A program made the position numbers and the translations under genes. From Sphingobacteriia bacterium (GTDB taxonomy: Bacteria > Bacteroidota > Bacteroidia > Bacteroidales > UBA7960), in contig JAABRR010000020.1 of NCBI GenBank assembly GCA_011390785.1, positions 26,941-90,940 on the forward strand: a DNA stretch of 64,000 bases, given 5' to 3'. Shown in pieces: positions 37,395 to 47,300 of the stretch (position 1 is the stretch's first letter; the number at the start of each line of letters is the position of its first letter). A model generated the notes under the pieces. It worked only from the letters and a program-made list of their open reading frames with translations. It was not told the origin of the DNA and ran no database searches.

Positions 37395-38534
37395 ATGAAA
37401 ACAAGAATCCTTTTTGCAACCCTTTTCTTCCCCTTGCTTTTGCAGGCCCAGGATAACAATAGCTTTACCTTTAAGGGACAGGCATCCATATGGGCGAACA
37501 GCAATTTCAAGAAGGATGACCCCATACGGTTTGGGGTACGATACCTGCCCCAGCTGAATTACACAATTGAGTTATCCAACAGCCAGCTGATCGATTTTGA
37601 AGCTTCTGCCAATATTTACGGCAGCCTGGGTTACAGACCCAACGATGACTGGTCATCGAATGATGAAATAGTCCGCCCCTACCGTGGATGGGTAAGATGG
37701 TCGGGCAACCAGTTTGAAATAAGGGCGGGACTTCAAAAGATCAACTTTGGCTCGGCCATGATGCTGCGCCCCCTCATGTGGTTCGATCAGGTTGATCCGC
37801 GCGATCCGTTGCAGTTGACTGATGGCGTTTGGGCAATTCTGGGCCGCTACTATTTTCTCAACAACGCTAACATCTGGTTGTGGGGACTATATGCTAACGA
37901 AGGTCCCAAAACATGGGAGCTGGGCCAAACTCTTGAAAGAACGCCTGAATTCGGCGGACGTGTGCAATTGCCCATCCCTATGGGAGAAACAGGTTTCTCG
38001 TTTCATCACCGTACTGTAAATACAATGCCGTTCATGGATATCCTGACCCAATATCAACAAATGCCTGAAAGTCGCTATGGTTTTGATGCCAAATGGGATG
38101 TGGAAGTGGGACTCTGGATGGAAGCTACCTGGATCCAAAAGCATAAAGACTGGGGCCCTGCCACCAACCAGCACCTTTTCAACCTTGGTACCGACTACAC
38201 CTTTGGCATTGGCAACGGACTCAACATCGTGGCCGAGCACCTGGTTTTTGCCACCGCCGCATCACCCTTCGAATTTGAAAATACCATCCATTTCACCGGG
38301 GCGTCCCTCTCCTACCCACTTGGAATGTTTGACAACATAAGTGCCATTGTATATTACGACTGGACCAACGAAAACGCCTACAACTTCATCAACTGGAAAA
38401 AAGACCTGAACCAGCTAAGCTTTTACCTAATGGCCTTCTGGAACCCGGAAACCTTTCAGCTGCCCCAGCAAAACCAGGGCGCCGAAATGTTCGCCGGCCG
38501 GGGTTTTCAGGTGATGGTAGTGTGGAATCATTGA
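37395..38534 (+). CDS. Putative outer-membrane porin-like protein in the export operon
   Basis: 379 aa with signal peptide MKTRILFATLFFPLLLQAQ. It then shows many amphipathic strands rich in Trp, Tyr and Asn (RFGVRYLPQLNYTIELSNS, GWVRWSGNQFEIRAGLQKI, LGRYYFLNNANIWLWGLYAN). The end GRGFQVMVVWNH is a plausible terminal strand. The size fits a 14-18 stranded barrel, and the RAGLQKINFGSAMMLRP segment recalls alginate-export type porins. It starts 18 bases after the TetR gene and precedes the ABC genes, so it likely supplies the outer-membrane step of the same pathway or receives the transported lipid or lipoprotein. Substrate unknown. Confidence 0.75.
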   Translation: MKTRILFATLFFPLLLQAQDNNSFTFKGQASIWANSNFKKDDPIRFGVRYLPQLNYTIELSNSQLIDFEASANIYGSLGYRPNDDWSSNDEIVRPYRGWVRWSGNQFEIRAGLQKINFGSAMMLRPLMWFDQVDPRDPLQLTDGVWAILGRYYFLNNANIWLWGLYANEGPKTWELGQTLERTPEFGGRVQLPIPMGETGFSFHHRTVNTMPFMDILTQYQQMPESRYGFDAKWDVEVGLWMEATWIQKHKDWGPATNQHLFNLGTDYTFGIGNGLNIVAEHLVFATAASPFEFENTIHFTGASLSYPLGMFDNISAIVYYDWTNENAYNFINWKKDLNQLSFYLMAFWNPETFQLPQQNQGAEMFAGRGFQVMVVWNH

Positions 38535-38538
38535 AAAA

Positions 38539-38607
38539 AGCTGGAAGTTGGAAGTTGGAAGTCCGATGTTAGCCATCCTTCGAGCTTCCACCTTCCACCT
38601 TCGAGCT
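38539..38607. repeat. GGAAGTT repeat forming an imperfect hairpin
   Basis: Tandem GGAAGTT units (38539-38561) face CCACCTTC units (38585-38607), making a long imperfect inverted repeat after the outer-membrane gene. It may act as an attenuating terminator or RNA stabiliser inside the operon. A related GGAAGT tract lies at 57699-57756. Confidence 0.6.
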
Positions 38608-38670
38608 TCTAACTAAATAAAATTTACCGAATCAACCGTATAATAAAATACCTTCTAAACCCTTAAAAAA

Positions 38671-39363
38671 ATGGAAATCATAGAAATTAAAAATCTCATC
38701 AAAAAATTCCCGGTAGGGAAAGGTGAGTTTGTTGCCCTACGTGGTATCGACCTAAACATTGGCAAGGGTGAATTTGCCGGATTGATTGGCCCCAGTGGCT
38801 CTGGCAAGAGCACGTTGCTCAACATTATCGGTTCACTCGATTCGCCATCAGATGGCACTGTAAATGTGCTGGGAAAATCGGTGGGTGCGCTATCAACCCG
38901 AGAGGCCGCCCAACTCAGAAAAAGCAGCCTGGGATTCATTTTTCAGAGCTACAACCTCTTGCAGGTACACACCGTTTACGAAAACGTGGAGTTTCCCCTG
39001 TTGCTGCTTAAATATGATGCAGAAAAACGTAAAAAGATGGTTATGGACGCCCTTGAATGGGTAGGATTGACCGACAAAGTAAAATCAAAGCCGCCCCAAC
39101 TTTCAGGTGGCGAATGTCAGCGGGTTGCCATTGCACGGGCCATGGTAAAACGCCCATCTATTGTTTTGGCCGACGAACCTACTGCCAACCTCGACGCCAA
39201 AAACTCGCACAACATTCTACAAACAATGGAAAACCTGAATAAAGAACTCAAAACTACCTTTCTCTTTGCCACGCACGACGAAAAGGTGATCAACTACCTG
39301 CATCGTAAGATCTTTCTGCTCGATGGCAAAGTGGAGAAAGACGAACTGATTCGATCAAACTAA
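38671..39363 (+). CDS. ABC transporter ATP-binding protein (LolD/MacB type)
   Basis: 230 aa. Walker A is GPSGSGKST at 40-48, the Q-loop lies in FIFQSYNLLQVHTVYENVEF, the signature LSGGE is at 144-148 and Walker B LADEPTANLD has D168/E169. Sequence and length place it with the LolD/MacB/FtsE branch, which powers extraction of lipoproteins or export of peptides and lipids rather than import. It is followed by two FtsX-type permeases and a LolA-like carrier, which together look like a full Lol-style machine. It is unlikely to be the housekeeping LolCDE, given TetR control and the dedicated outer-membrane partner. Confidence 0.93.
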   Translation: MEIIEIKNLIKKFPVGKGEFVALRGIDLNIGKGEFAGLIGPSGSGKSTLLNIIGSLDSPSDGTVNVLGKSVGALSTREAAQLRKSSLGFIFQSYNLLQVHTVYENVEFPLLLLKYDAEKRKKMVMDALEWVGLTDKVKSKPPQLSGGECQRVAIARAMVKRPSIVLADEPTANLDAKNSHNILQTMENLNKELKTTFLFATHDEKVINYLHRKIFLLDGKVEKDELIRSN

Positions 39364-39376
39364 AAATATAATTGTC

Positions 39377-40552
39377 ATGATACTTGCAATAAAACTGGCT
39401 TTCCGCAACCTCATGGGTGCCGGACTGCGCACATGGCTAAATGTTCTGGTTCTTTCCTTTTCGTATGTAGTCATCATTTGGCTCAACGGAATAATGAAAG
39501 GCTGGGACTACCAGGCCAAAAACGACATGACCCACTACGAAATTGGCGGTGGCCAATACTGGCATGGACTCTATGATCCTTATGATCCGTTTACCCTTTC
39601 TGAAAGTCATGCTCCCATACCCACAGAATTTAAAAATGAAATTGAGAATGGTGAGATGATGCCCCTGCTCATTGCACAAGGCAGCATCTTCCCCGAAGGA
39701 CGCATGTTGCCCATTTCCATAAAGGGAATCCCAAAAGATCAAACCATTCTGAAGATCCCCACCCAAAAACTTGACACCCTAACAGATGCCATACCGGCAG
39801 TTATTGGCTCTATGATGGCCAACAGCAGCCGGTTGGAAGAGGGTGAACGTGTAACCATTCGCTGGCGCGATGCCAATGGCACCTTTGATGCCGCCGAAAT
39901 TGTGATTGCCGGAATATTCTCCAGCAATGTGCCCGGCGCCGAAGCCAACCAGGTTTATGTGTCGCTCAAACAGTTGCAGGAAATGATGCTGCTACCCGGT
40001 CATGCAACCATTCTTACCTTTGCCGATGAAAAGGCGCAACGGTCGGAAGTAGATGGATGGGTGCTGAAACCAAAATCAGAACTCACCCGGCAGGTAGATG
40101 AGATGATCAAAACCAAATCATACGGACAAACCATCCTTTACGGGATCCTGCTGCTACTGGCCATGCTGGCCATCTTCGACACGCAGATACTATCTATTTT
40201 CCGGCGTCAGAAAGAGATTGGAACCTATGTGGCCCTGGGCTACACGCGCAAAGAAGTGGTAATGCTTTTTACCGTGGAAGGAACCATGCACGCCATCCTG
40301 GCCGCCTTGCTGGCAACTGCTTACGGAATGCCCTTTCTGCTCTGGCAGGCAAAAGTGGGCTGGACCATGCCGGTTGACACAAGCCAGTTTGGGATGGCCA
40401 TCGCACCAACCCTTTATCCCATTTATACCATTGGATTGGTAGCAACCACAGTAGCCATCATCACAATTACAACGGCCATTGTGAGCTACATGCCTTCCAG
40501 AAAAATTGCCAAAATGAACCCCACTGAAGCTTTAAGAGGAAAACTACAATGA
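39377..40552 (+). CDS. FtsX/LolE-like ABC permease (first)
   Basis: 391 aa. One N-terminal membrane helix (TWLNVLVLSFSYVVIIWLNG), a periplasmic domain of about 220 residues (MacB-PCD type, with FPEGRMLPISIKGIPKD), then three helices near 255-370, including a stretch ending in IFRRQKEIGTYVALGYTRKE, the coupling segment typical of FtsX permeases. The end SRKIAKMNPTEALRG is the classic family tail. It lies 13 bases after the ATPase gene and overlaps the next permease by four bases (ATGA), so the pair is translationally coupled. It probably forms a heterodimer with that permease. Confidence 0.9.
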   Translation: MILAIKLAFRNLMGAGLRTWLNVLVLSFSYVVIIWLNGIMKGWDYQAKNDMTHYEIGGGQYWHGLYDPYDPFTLSESHAPIPTEFKNEIENGEMMPLLIAQGSIFPEGRMLPISIKGIPKDQTILKIPTQKLDTLTDAIPAVIGSMMANSSRLEEGERVTIRWRDANGTFDAAEIVIAGIFSSNVPGAEANQVYVSLKQLQEMMLLPGHATILTFADEKAQRSEVDGWVLKPKSELTRQVDEMIKTKSYGQTILYGILLLLAMLAIFDTQILSIFRRQKEIGTYVALGYTRKEVVMLFTVEGTMHAILAALLATAYGMPFLLWQAKVGWTMPVDTSQFGMAIAPTLYPIYTIGLVATTVAIITITTAIVSYMPSRKIAKMNPTEALRGKLQ

Positions 40553-41823
40553 TACGATTTTTAATAAAAGGACTTATCCGCGACAAAAGTCGCAGCCGGC
40601 TACCCATCATCGTGGTTGCCATTGGCGTAACACTCACCGTGCTCATGCACGCCTACATCACCGGTTTTATGGGTGATACCATGGAGATGAACGCCCGCTT
40701 TAGCTATGGCCACGTAAAAGTGATGACCAAAGCCTATGCTGCCGACGCCGAAATGAACCCCAACGACCTGGCGCTGCTTGATGTGCAGAAGCTGGTCGAA
40801 GATCTTAATCAGCAACAACCTGGTATGGAATGGGCACCACGCATTCAGTTTGGTGGCCTGGTAGATGCTCCCGATGAAAACGGAGAAACCAAAGCACAAG
40901 GCCCAGCCATGGGAATTGGTCTCGATTTGCTTTCGCCCAACACCAAAGAGATTCAGCGACTCGACCTGAACCGCTCCATCATTCGCGGAAACCTTCCACA
41001 GGCACCGGGCGAAGCGCTGCTCAGTGAGAATTTCTCTCAGAAACTGGGAGTAAACCCCGGCGATGATGTTACCCTGATCGGATCCACTATGAATGGAGGT
41101 ATGAGTATTTACAATTTCACCGTGAGCGGAACCATTAGTTTTGGTGTGGACATTATGGATCGCGGCTCCATTATTGTTGACATTGAAGATGCCCGCATGG
41201 CACTCGACATGCAAGACGGGGCCAGTGTAATTCTGGGTTTTCTGCCTGATGGTTTTTACGATAACCATGATGCGAAACAATTGGCAATTCAATTCAACTC
41301 CCAACAGAATTATGATGAAGATGAATTTGCCCCCTACATGGAAGCTTTGGGGCAAAACAGTATGATGGGCACATACGTGCAACTGTCGGAAGTATGGTCA
41401 GTTTACATTTCGCTGGTATTCATCTTTGCCATGTCGCTGGTTTTGTGGAATGCCGGCCTGCTGGGTGGATTACGCCGATATGGTGAAGTGGGTGTACGCC
41501 TGGCTATGGGCGAAGAAAAAGGGCATGTTTACCGCAGCATGATCATCGAATCGTTTTTTATCGGGTTGGCTGGTTCTGTGGTAGGCACCACGTTTGGTCT
41601 CTTCTTTGCCTGGCTCATACAGGTTTATGGTATCGACATTTCAGGTATGATGGAAGGAGCCTCATTGATGATGCCTACTGTGATCCGCACCCGCATCACC
41701 CCTGTTGACTTCTACCTGGGGTTTATTCCCGGCCTTTTCTCAACCGTTTTAGGCACAGCCCTTGCAGGAATTGGCATCTATAAGCGACAGACCGCAAGAC
41801 TATTTAAAGAACTGGAAGCTTAA
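40549..41823 (+). CDS. FtsX/LolC-like ABC permease (second)
   Basis: 424 aa with the same plan as its neighbour: N-terminal helix (PIIVVAIGVTLTVLMHAYI), a large periplasmic domain (about 40-275) and three C-terminal helices starting with VYISLVFIFAMSLVLWNAG and ending FIPGLFSTVLGTALAGIGIY. The coupling segment RRYGEVGVRLAMGEEKG is present. The periplasmic domain is acidic and rich in Asn/Asp, and differs from that of the first permease, as expected for a heterodimer. The four-base overlap with the preceding gene supports tight co-expression. Confidence 0.9.
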   Translation: MIRFLIKGLIRDKSRSRLPIIVVAIGVTLTVLMHAYITGFMGDTMEMNARFSYGHVKVMTKAYAADAEMNPNDLALLDVQKLVEDLNQQQPGMEWAPRIQFGGLVDAPDENGETKAQGPAMGIGLDLLSPNTKEIQRLDLNRSIIRGNLPQAPGEALLSENFSQKLGVNPGDDVTLIGSTMNGGMSIYNFTVSGTISFGVDIMDRGSIIVDIEDARMALDMQDGASVILGFLPDGFYDNHDAKQLAIQFNSQQNYDEDEFAPYMEALGQNSMMGTYVQLSEVWSVYISLVFIFAMSLVLWNAGLLGGLRRYGEVGVRLAMGEEKGHVYRSMIIESFFIGLAGSVVGTTFGLFFAWLIQVYGIDISGMMEGASLMMPTVIRTRITPVDFYLGFIPGLFSTVLGTALAGIGIYKRQTARLFKELEA

Positions 41824-41863
41824 TGCAATCGACTTTTGACTTTTGACTAAAACTATTATAACA

Positions 41864-42598
41864 ATGAAAAATATATTAATCACCACCCTATCCCTACTAA
41901 CATTACCAGCGTTGGCCCAACCAACTGCTACCGAAATCATCAACCGGGTTGACCAGAACATGTCTTCTGAGAACCGGATTGCGGAGTCGAGCATGACCAT
42001 ACACGGGCGGCGGGGAAGCCGAACCATCGAATCGCGAACCTACTCAGTGGGTACAGAGAAATCCTATACCGAATACCTGGCGCCAGCGCGTGAGCAGGGC
42101 ACCAAGATGCTGAAACTGGACGACCAGCTCTGGATCTATTCGCCCTCTACCGACCGTACCATCCAGATTTCCGGGCACATGCTCCGGCAATCGGTAATGG
42201 GTTCCGACCTCTCTTACGAAGATATGATGGAAGACCGCAAGCTTACTGATGTTTACACTGCCACCCTTTCTGGCGAAGAAACCATCGAAGGGCGCAATAC
42301 ATGGATTCTTAGTCTCGAAGCCAAAGTGGATGACCTGGCTTACCACTCCCGAAAAATATGGATTGATACAGAACGATACGTCCCACTGAAAGAAGAACTG
42401 TTTGCCAAGAGCGGACAATTGCTCAAGCAAACCACCTTTACCGATGTAAAACAGGTGGAAGGCCGCTGGTTTCCCACCACCATGCTCTACAAAGATGTGC
42501 TGAAACAAGGCGAAGGTACCGAGTTCAAAATTACCAGTATTGAGTTTGACCAGGACATTCCGGAGCATATTTTCAGCAAGGCGGTGCTGAGAAGGTAA
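41864..42598 (+). CDS. LolA-like outer-membrane lipoprotein-sorting protein
   Basis: 244 aa from the ATG at 41864 (an in-frame start at 41843 adds seven residues before the signal peptide MKNILITTLSLLTLPALA). The mature part is a half-barrel lipid carrier of the LolA/LolB fold: ATEIINRVDQNMSSENRIAE at the start, TKMLKLDDQLWIYSPSTDRT in the middle and TTFTDVKQVEGRWFPT late. It resembles the LolA-like proteins that accompany LolCDE-like exporters in several phyla rather than the housekeeping LolA. It would ferry the released lipid or lipoprotein through the periplasm to the outer membrane. Last gene of the operon, followed by two hairpins. Confidence 0.87.
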   Translation: MKNILITTLSLLTLPALAQPTATEIINRVDQNMSSENRIAESSMTIHGRRGSRTIESRTYSVGTEKSYTEYLAPAREQGTKMLKLDDQLWIYSPSTDRTIQISGHMLRQSVMGSDLSYEDMMEDRKLTDVYTATLSGEETIEGRNTWILSLEAKVDDLAYHSRKIWIDTERYVPLKEELFAKSGQLLKQTTFTDVKQVEGRWFPTTMLYKDVLKQGEGTEFKITSIEFDQDIPEHIFSKAVLRR

Positions 42599-42641
42599 AT
42601 CAACAACCAGCGGTTTGCTGGCGGCCATTCGTATTTATCTT

Positions 42642-42672
42642 GTGACGGGGCCACCTCAAGTGACCCCGTCAC
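42642..42672. terminator. Hairpin after the export operon
   Basis: GTGACGGGG (42642-42650) pairs perfectly with CCCCGTCAC (42664-42672), a GC-rich 9-bp stem 43 bases after the LolA-like stop, with a T run starting only 12 bases later. Confidence 0.65.
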
Positions 42673-42689
42673 TGGTTTATATCATTTTT

Positions 42690-42726
42690 TACACAGATAA
42701 TCGACTTTGAGTCGATTATCTGTGTA
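42690..42726. terminator. Strong bidirectional terminator
   Basis: A perfect 17-bp inverted repeat (core CACAGATAATCGACT) with a three-base loop, preceded by a T run ending at 42690 and followed by ATTTTTT. It separates the export operon from the AbiE pair. Confidence 0.85.
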
Positions 42727-42780
42727 TTTTTTACTACTTTTATGAAAAATTGATTGAACTTGTTTTAATTCTTAAAGGTA

Positions 42781-43407
42781 ATGGACAAACTTGCACTATT
42801 TGGAAATATACCCATTGATTATCATACACTGGCCAGTATTTTAACAGGTTATAACTCACCCGCAGATAAAATCTCTTCTTTGGAAAAGGATGAAAAAATT
42901 ATCAGATTGAAGAAGGGATTATTTGTTGTGGCAAATAAAACCAGCGGGAAGACGATCTCCAGGGAGTTAATTGCAAATCATCTGTATGGACCATCCTACA
43001 TATCCCTCGAGTTTGCATTATCCTGGTATGGTTTGATTCCTGAAAGGGTGCATATTATCCGCTCACTAACAACAAAAAGAACCAGAAGTTTCTCAAACCC
43101 ATTGGGGCAATTTGATTACATTACTACTGGCGAGGAATATTTCCCGCTGGGAATAAGGCAAATTTTATCCAATGACACCAATAGTTTTTTAATGGCATCG
43201 CCGGAAAAGGCACTATGCGATTTGATTATATATACCCCTGGCCTTAGAATTCAATCGGTGAAAGCTATGAAAGAATTTCTTGAGCAAAACCTACGGATAG
43301 ATTTCCAAAGTATTGAGAATTTCGACAAGAAACTCATCCAATCCTTCTTGAAATACAGTAAAAAGAAAAACGAACTCGATATCCTTTTAAAATATCTTAA
43401 ACAATGA
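42781..43407 (+). CDS. AbiEi-type antitoxin
   Basis: 208 aa. The N-terminal region is a winged-helix (HTLASILTGYNSPADKISSL, then EKIIRLKKGLFVVAN), followed by the conserved SYISLEFALSWYGLIPE block and a C-terminal domain with SPEKALCDLIIY. This is the AbiEi antitoxin/transcription regulator architecture, which in studied AbiE systems represses its own promoter. It overlaps the start of the nucleotidyltransferase gene by four bases, the usual coupling of this pair. It lies just after a strong terminator, so it has its own promoter; TACTTTTA at about 42733-42740 is a near match to the -7 box. Confidence 0.87.
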   Translation: MDKLALFGNIPIDYHTLASILTGYNSPADKISSLEKDEKIIRLKKGLFVVANKTSGKTISRELIANHLYGPSYISLEFALSWYGLIPERVHIIRSLTTKRTRSFSNPLGQFDYITTGEEYFPLGIRQILSNDTNSFLMASPEKALCDLIIYTPGLRIQSVKAMKEFLEQNLRIDFQSIENFDKKLIQSFLKYSKKKNELDILLKYLKQ

Positions 43408-44234
43408 ACCTATTCGATCAAATGCTTGCGAGGTATCCCATCCAATCCGAAGATGATCAAATAAATGCAACACGTGAGATCATGCAACAGATTGCTTTGA
43501 GTGGGCTTTACAGATCTGGCTTTTTTAATAAAGCAGCATTCTACGAAGGCACTTGTCTTCGCATATTTCACGGTTCCGATCGATTTTCAGAAGATATGGA
43601 TTTTTCTCTGATAACAAAAGAACCTGAATTTGACCTTAACCAATATTTTGAATCCCTTATTAAAGAGTTCCTGGCATCAGGAAGAGATATTACGATTGTA
43701 AAAAAAGTAAAAAAGCAACAGTCAACAATAGAATCAGCCTTTCTGAAAGAGAATACACAATTGTATGATTTACAATTCTCGACTCAAAAAAGCATTAAAA
43801 TAAAAATTGAGGTGGATATTGATCCACCCGGCAAGTTCGAAACCGAATACAAACTATTATTGATGCCATTTTCATTTATGACCAGATGCTTTACCCTTCC
43901 ATCACTTTTTGCCGGAAAGATGCACGCCTTACTCTACCGATCATGGAAAAACAGGGTAAAAGGAAGAGATTGGTACGATTTGGTTTGGTATGTTAAACAT
44001 AATGTACCCCTTGATATCAGGCACTTTTTTGAAAGAGCTAAACAATCAAACCATCTGCAAGATTACCCCAAACAAGAAACCATAAAGCAATTGATTCGGG
44101 AAAAAATTGGTTCCACATCAATTGAAATGATAAAAAATGACATTAGGCCTTTTATTAAAAACCCAGGAGAGATCAAAATCTACTCAGTTGATTTCTTTCA
44201 TCAATTAATCAATATGATAAAGTGGCAAGGATAA
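43404..44234 (+). CDS. AbiEii/AbiGii-family nucleotidyltransferase toxin
   Basis: 276 aa. The nucleotidyltransferase core reads GTCLRIFHGSDRFSEDMDF (residues 49-67), with the metal-binding acidic pair D64 and D66. A later conserved block LFAGKMHALLYRSWKNRVKG, then RDWYDLVWY, matches the family. AbiEii toxins of type IV toxin-antitoxin pairs transfer nucleotides (some act on tRNA) and stop growth, giving phage abortive infection. The usual GG(S/T)xLR motif is EGTCLR here, a small departure. The pair is complete and overlapping; no other defence gene is near, so it may be a solitary module. Phage defence activity is inferred from the family. Confidence 0.88.
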   Translation: MNLFDQMLARYPIQSEDDQINATREIMQQIALSGLYRSGFFNKAAFYEGTCLRIFHGSDRFSEDMDFSLITKEPEFDLNQYFESLIKEFLASGRDITIVKKVKKQQSTIESAFLKENTQLYDLQFSTQKSIKIKIEVDIDPPGKFETEYKLLLMPFSFMTRCFTLPSLFAGKMHALLYRSWKNRVKGRDWYDLVWYVKHNVPLDIRHFFERAKQSNHLQDYPKQETIKQLIREKIGSTSIEMIKNDIRPFIKNPGEIKIYSVDFFHQLINMIKWQG

Positions 44235-44339
44235 ATAGTCCTGCTGAAAGACTCTCAATAAGCTGGTTAATAAATTACTATGTTAGTATTTTAAATATTG
44301 GAAGCATGGATTATTAATCATTTGTGAGGATAATATATC

Positions 44340-47300
44340 CTATTCCTTCTTATCAGATGTTGATTCATTACCCTTTTCCCGCCTGACATATTCGCTGGGT
44401 TTGATGCCATAAAAATCGTGGAAGCATCTTGAGAAGTAAGAAAGGGATGTGAACCCCACATCAAAAGCAATTTCCTTAATGAATCCGGTATTGCCGTCAA
44501 GCAGCTGGGCCGCTTTTTGTAACCGTATCTTACGGATAAAATCGCTGGGAGGTTGTCCTGTAATTTTCTTCATCCGCCGGAACAAATGCACACGACTCAT
44601 CCCGATATCCCTGCTCAGATCTTCGGCGGTGAGTGTTGGATCAGAAATACGGCTTTCAATCACCTGCATAATTTTCTCCATCAGGGCTTTATCAGCAGAA
44701 GGATACGTTTTTTCCGGTGCATTGATATTACCACCCGGGCTGAATTTCAATTTTACCCTTTCACGGTTGGCCAAAAGATTATGAATATTCTTGATCAGTT
44801 TATCAGTTTGAAACGGCTTTTCGAAATAAGCATCCGCGCCCACATCCATGGCATGAAGGATGTGCTCATCCTGTAACCGGGAGGATAATAAAACAACCGG
44901 AAGGTGGCTGGTAGCAGGGTTCGACTTTAGCTTGCGACAAAGAGTGGTGCCATCCATCACGGGCATTACAACATCCGATAAAACAAGATCCGGTTGGTTG
45001 CTATGAACCTTTTCAAGGGCATCTTTGCCATTAATACTAACAATAATATCAAAATAATTCTTCAATTCATCACGCAGGTAATTTCTCATCTGCTCATCAT
45101 CATCGGCAATAAGAATTTTGTAGCTTGTTCTCTTTCTTTTCTTATCGTTGGTAACAATTTCTTCATCCGCTTCAATAGTAGCATCAATATATTCCTTAAA
45201 CCTTTTAATATTTGCCACCGGGTTTTGGGCAAGAGGCGTATGGGTAATTTGTGCATTAGCCAGATGGTTTACCCCAAGAGGAATTCTTATCACGAAAGTA
45301 CTTCCCTGACGGTCAGAACGATTCATGGCAAATATCTGTCCGTGCTGTAACTCAATAAGCGAGCGGGATAAATGAAGTCCGATACCCGTTCCGAAATTGG
45401 CATTATTACCATTTTTAATTTGATAGAAGCGATCGAAAATTCTTTCAAGTTTCTCTTCTTCAATGCCAATTCCTGTATCATGAATTAATATTTCGGCATA
45501 TTCTTTAAGGTAAGAATCAGAATCTTTAAACTCACCAGTTGAAATGGAGATATCGATATCACCTTTAACGGGGGTAAATTTAAAGGCGTTGGAAAGCACG
45601 TTAAACAAAACCTTGTCAAAACTATCGGGATCGATCCAAACAGGAATCCGCTTGGGTTTGGCAATCATGGAAAATCTTATCTGCTTTTTCTCTGCCAGAT
45701 AATCAAAGGCATGCATGATATCGGCTGTAAATTTCACCAGATCTATCTGGGCATAATTCACAGTCATTTGATCCCGCTCAATTTTTCGCACATCAAGCAG
45801 CTGGGTTACCAGACGCATTAGCCGTTGGGAATTTTTGGATATCATTCGTAAGCTTTTCATCAAAGATGGGTTGTCTTTGTTTTCAGCAATAAGCTTTTCT
45901 AAAGGCCCGGCAATAAGGGTAAGAGGTGTGCGTATTTCGTGCGATATATTGGTAAAGAAGCTCAGTTTTGCCTGATTAATTTTCTCCTTTTGCTCCATTT
46001 TTAGTCTAATATTCCGGTTTTTTATCCGGCTTTTTATGTACTGATAAATGGCAAAAACAATCAGGAGAGCCAGGATTACACCAATCGTTGTGAACCACCA
46101 CGAAACCCACCATGGATGAGTAATAACAATAGTAAGCTCCTGAATATCTGAAACATAATCATTATCGACTGCTCTAACCTGCAAAACATACGTGCCATGT
46201 TTAAGGTTGGTATAGCTTGCCCGACGATTTTCTGAGTTGGTGGTAACCCAGGCATCTTCAAGCCCCAGGAGCCTGTATTGGTAGGATATTCGTTCAGGGT
46301 TTACAAATCCAATAGATGAAAATTCAATACTCACGTTTTTTTGCTGCCACAACAACTCAACATTGTCAGTTCTTGAAATCGATTGACTAAGAATCAAATG
46401 ATCGTTAATTTTCTCCCCTATTTGCACCACATTATTATGTAGAATCAAATCTGTAAAATAAACAGTGGGCAGGGAAGAATCGTGTAAAATTTGATTGGGT
46501 ACAAACCAGGTAAGACCATTAATACCGCCAAAAAAAAGATCGCCCATATGATTACGTAGGGCAGCATTACGACGAAATTCATTTCCCTGGAGTCCATCGT
46601 GAACATAATAGTTTTTGAAAGTATCAGTTTGGGGAGAATAGCATGACAATCCATTATGGGTAGATATCCACATCTGGCCCTGATCATCTTCTAAAATAGC
46701 AGTAATCACATTATTGACAAGCCCTTCTGACGTTGTAAAAATCCGGGAAGTGTGTGTATCCCTGTCGTATTTTACCAATCCATCATTGGTACCGATCCAG
46801 ATAAAACCACTGGAATCTTCATTGATGAAATAAACAATATTATTGGGAAGCAGATTATTGGCTGTGCTGAGTGTGGTGAAGGTATCAGTTGAAGGATTAA
46901 ATATACTCACTCGATTGTAGGTACCCACCCAGATCAAACCTTTGCTATCAACAAATACAGTATTTACCCAGTTATTACATAATGAATTTTCATTGTCGAA
47001 TTCCTGGAGGTAGCGCTTAAATGATCCATCAGAAGGATCAAACCGATTCAGCCCTCCTCCACTGGTTCCAATCCACAGGTATCCATTTTCATCCTTTTCA
47101 AAACATTGCACTTTGTCATTGGAAAGGCTATTGATATTGGAAGGGTTGTTCCGGAAAACAGATTTTCTTTTCGTTACCGGATCGAAGCCAAAAAAACCAT
47201 CAAGTGATGTCCCTAACCATAATTTATTCTTATCATCAAATATCATAGCACTTACGGCGGGAGGCAAAGCAGTCTGTCCGGAAGTTGTTAACCGGTAATT

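Noticed and set aside
40600..41382. 260-codon open frame on the minus strand within the second FtsX permease
   Set aside because: It is fully antisense to a well-supported gene, has no family resemblance, and such frames arise in the more GC-rich genes of this window.
42044..42628. 194-codon minus-strand frame within the LolA-like gene
   Set aside because: Antisense to a conserved carrier gene, runs through the terminal intergenic segment and has no recognisable domain.
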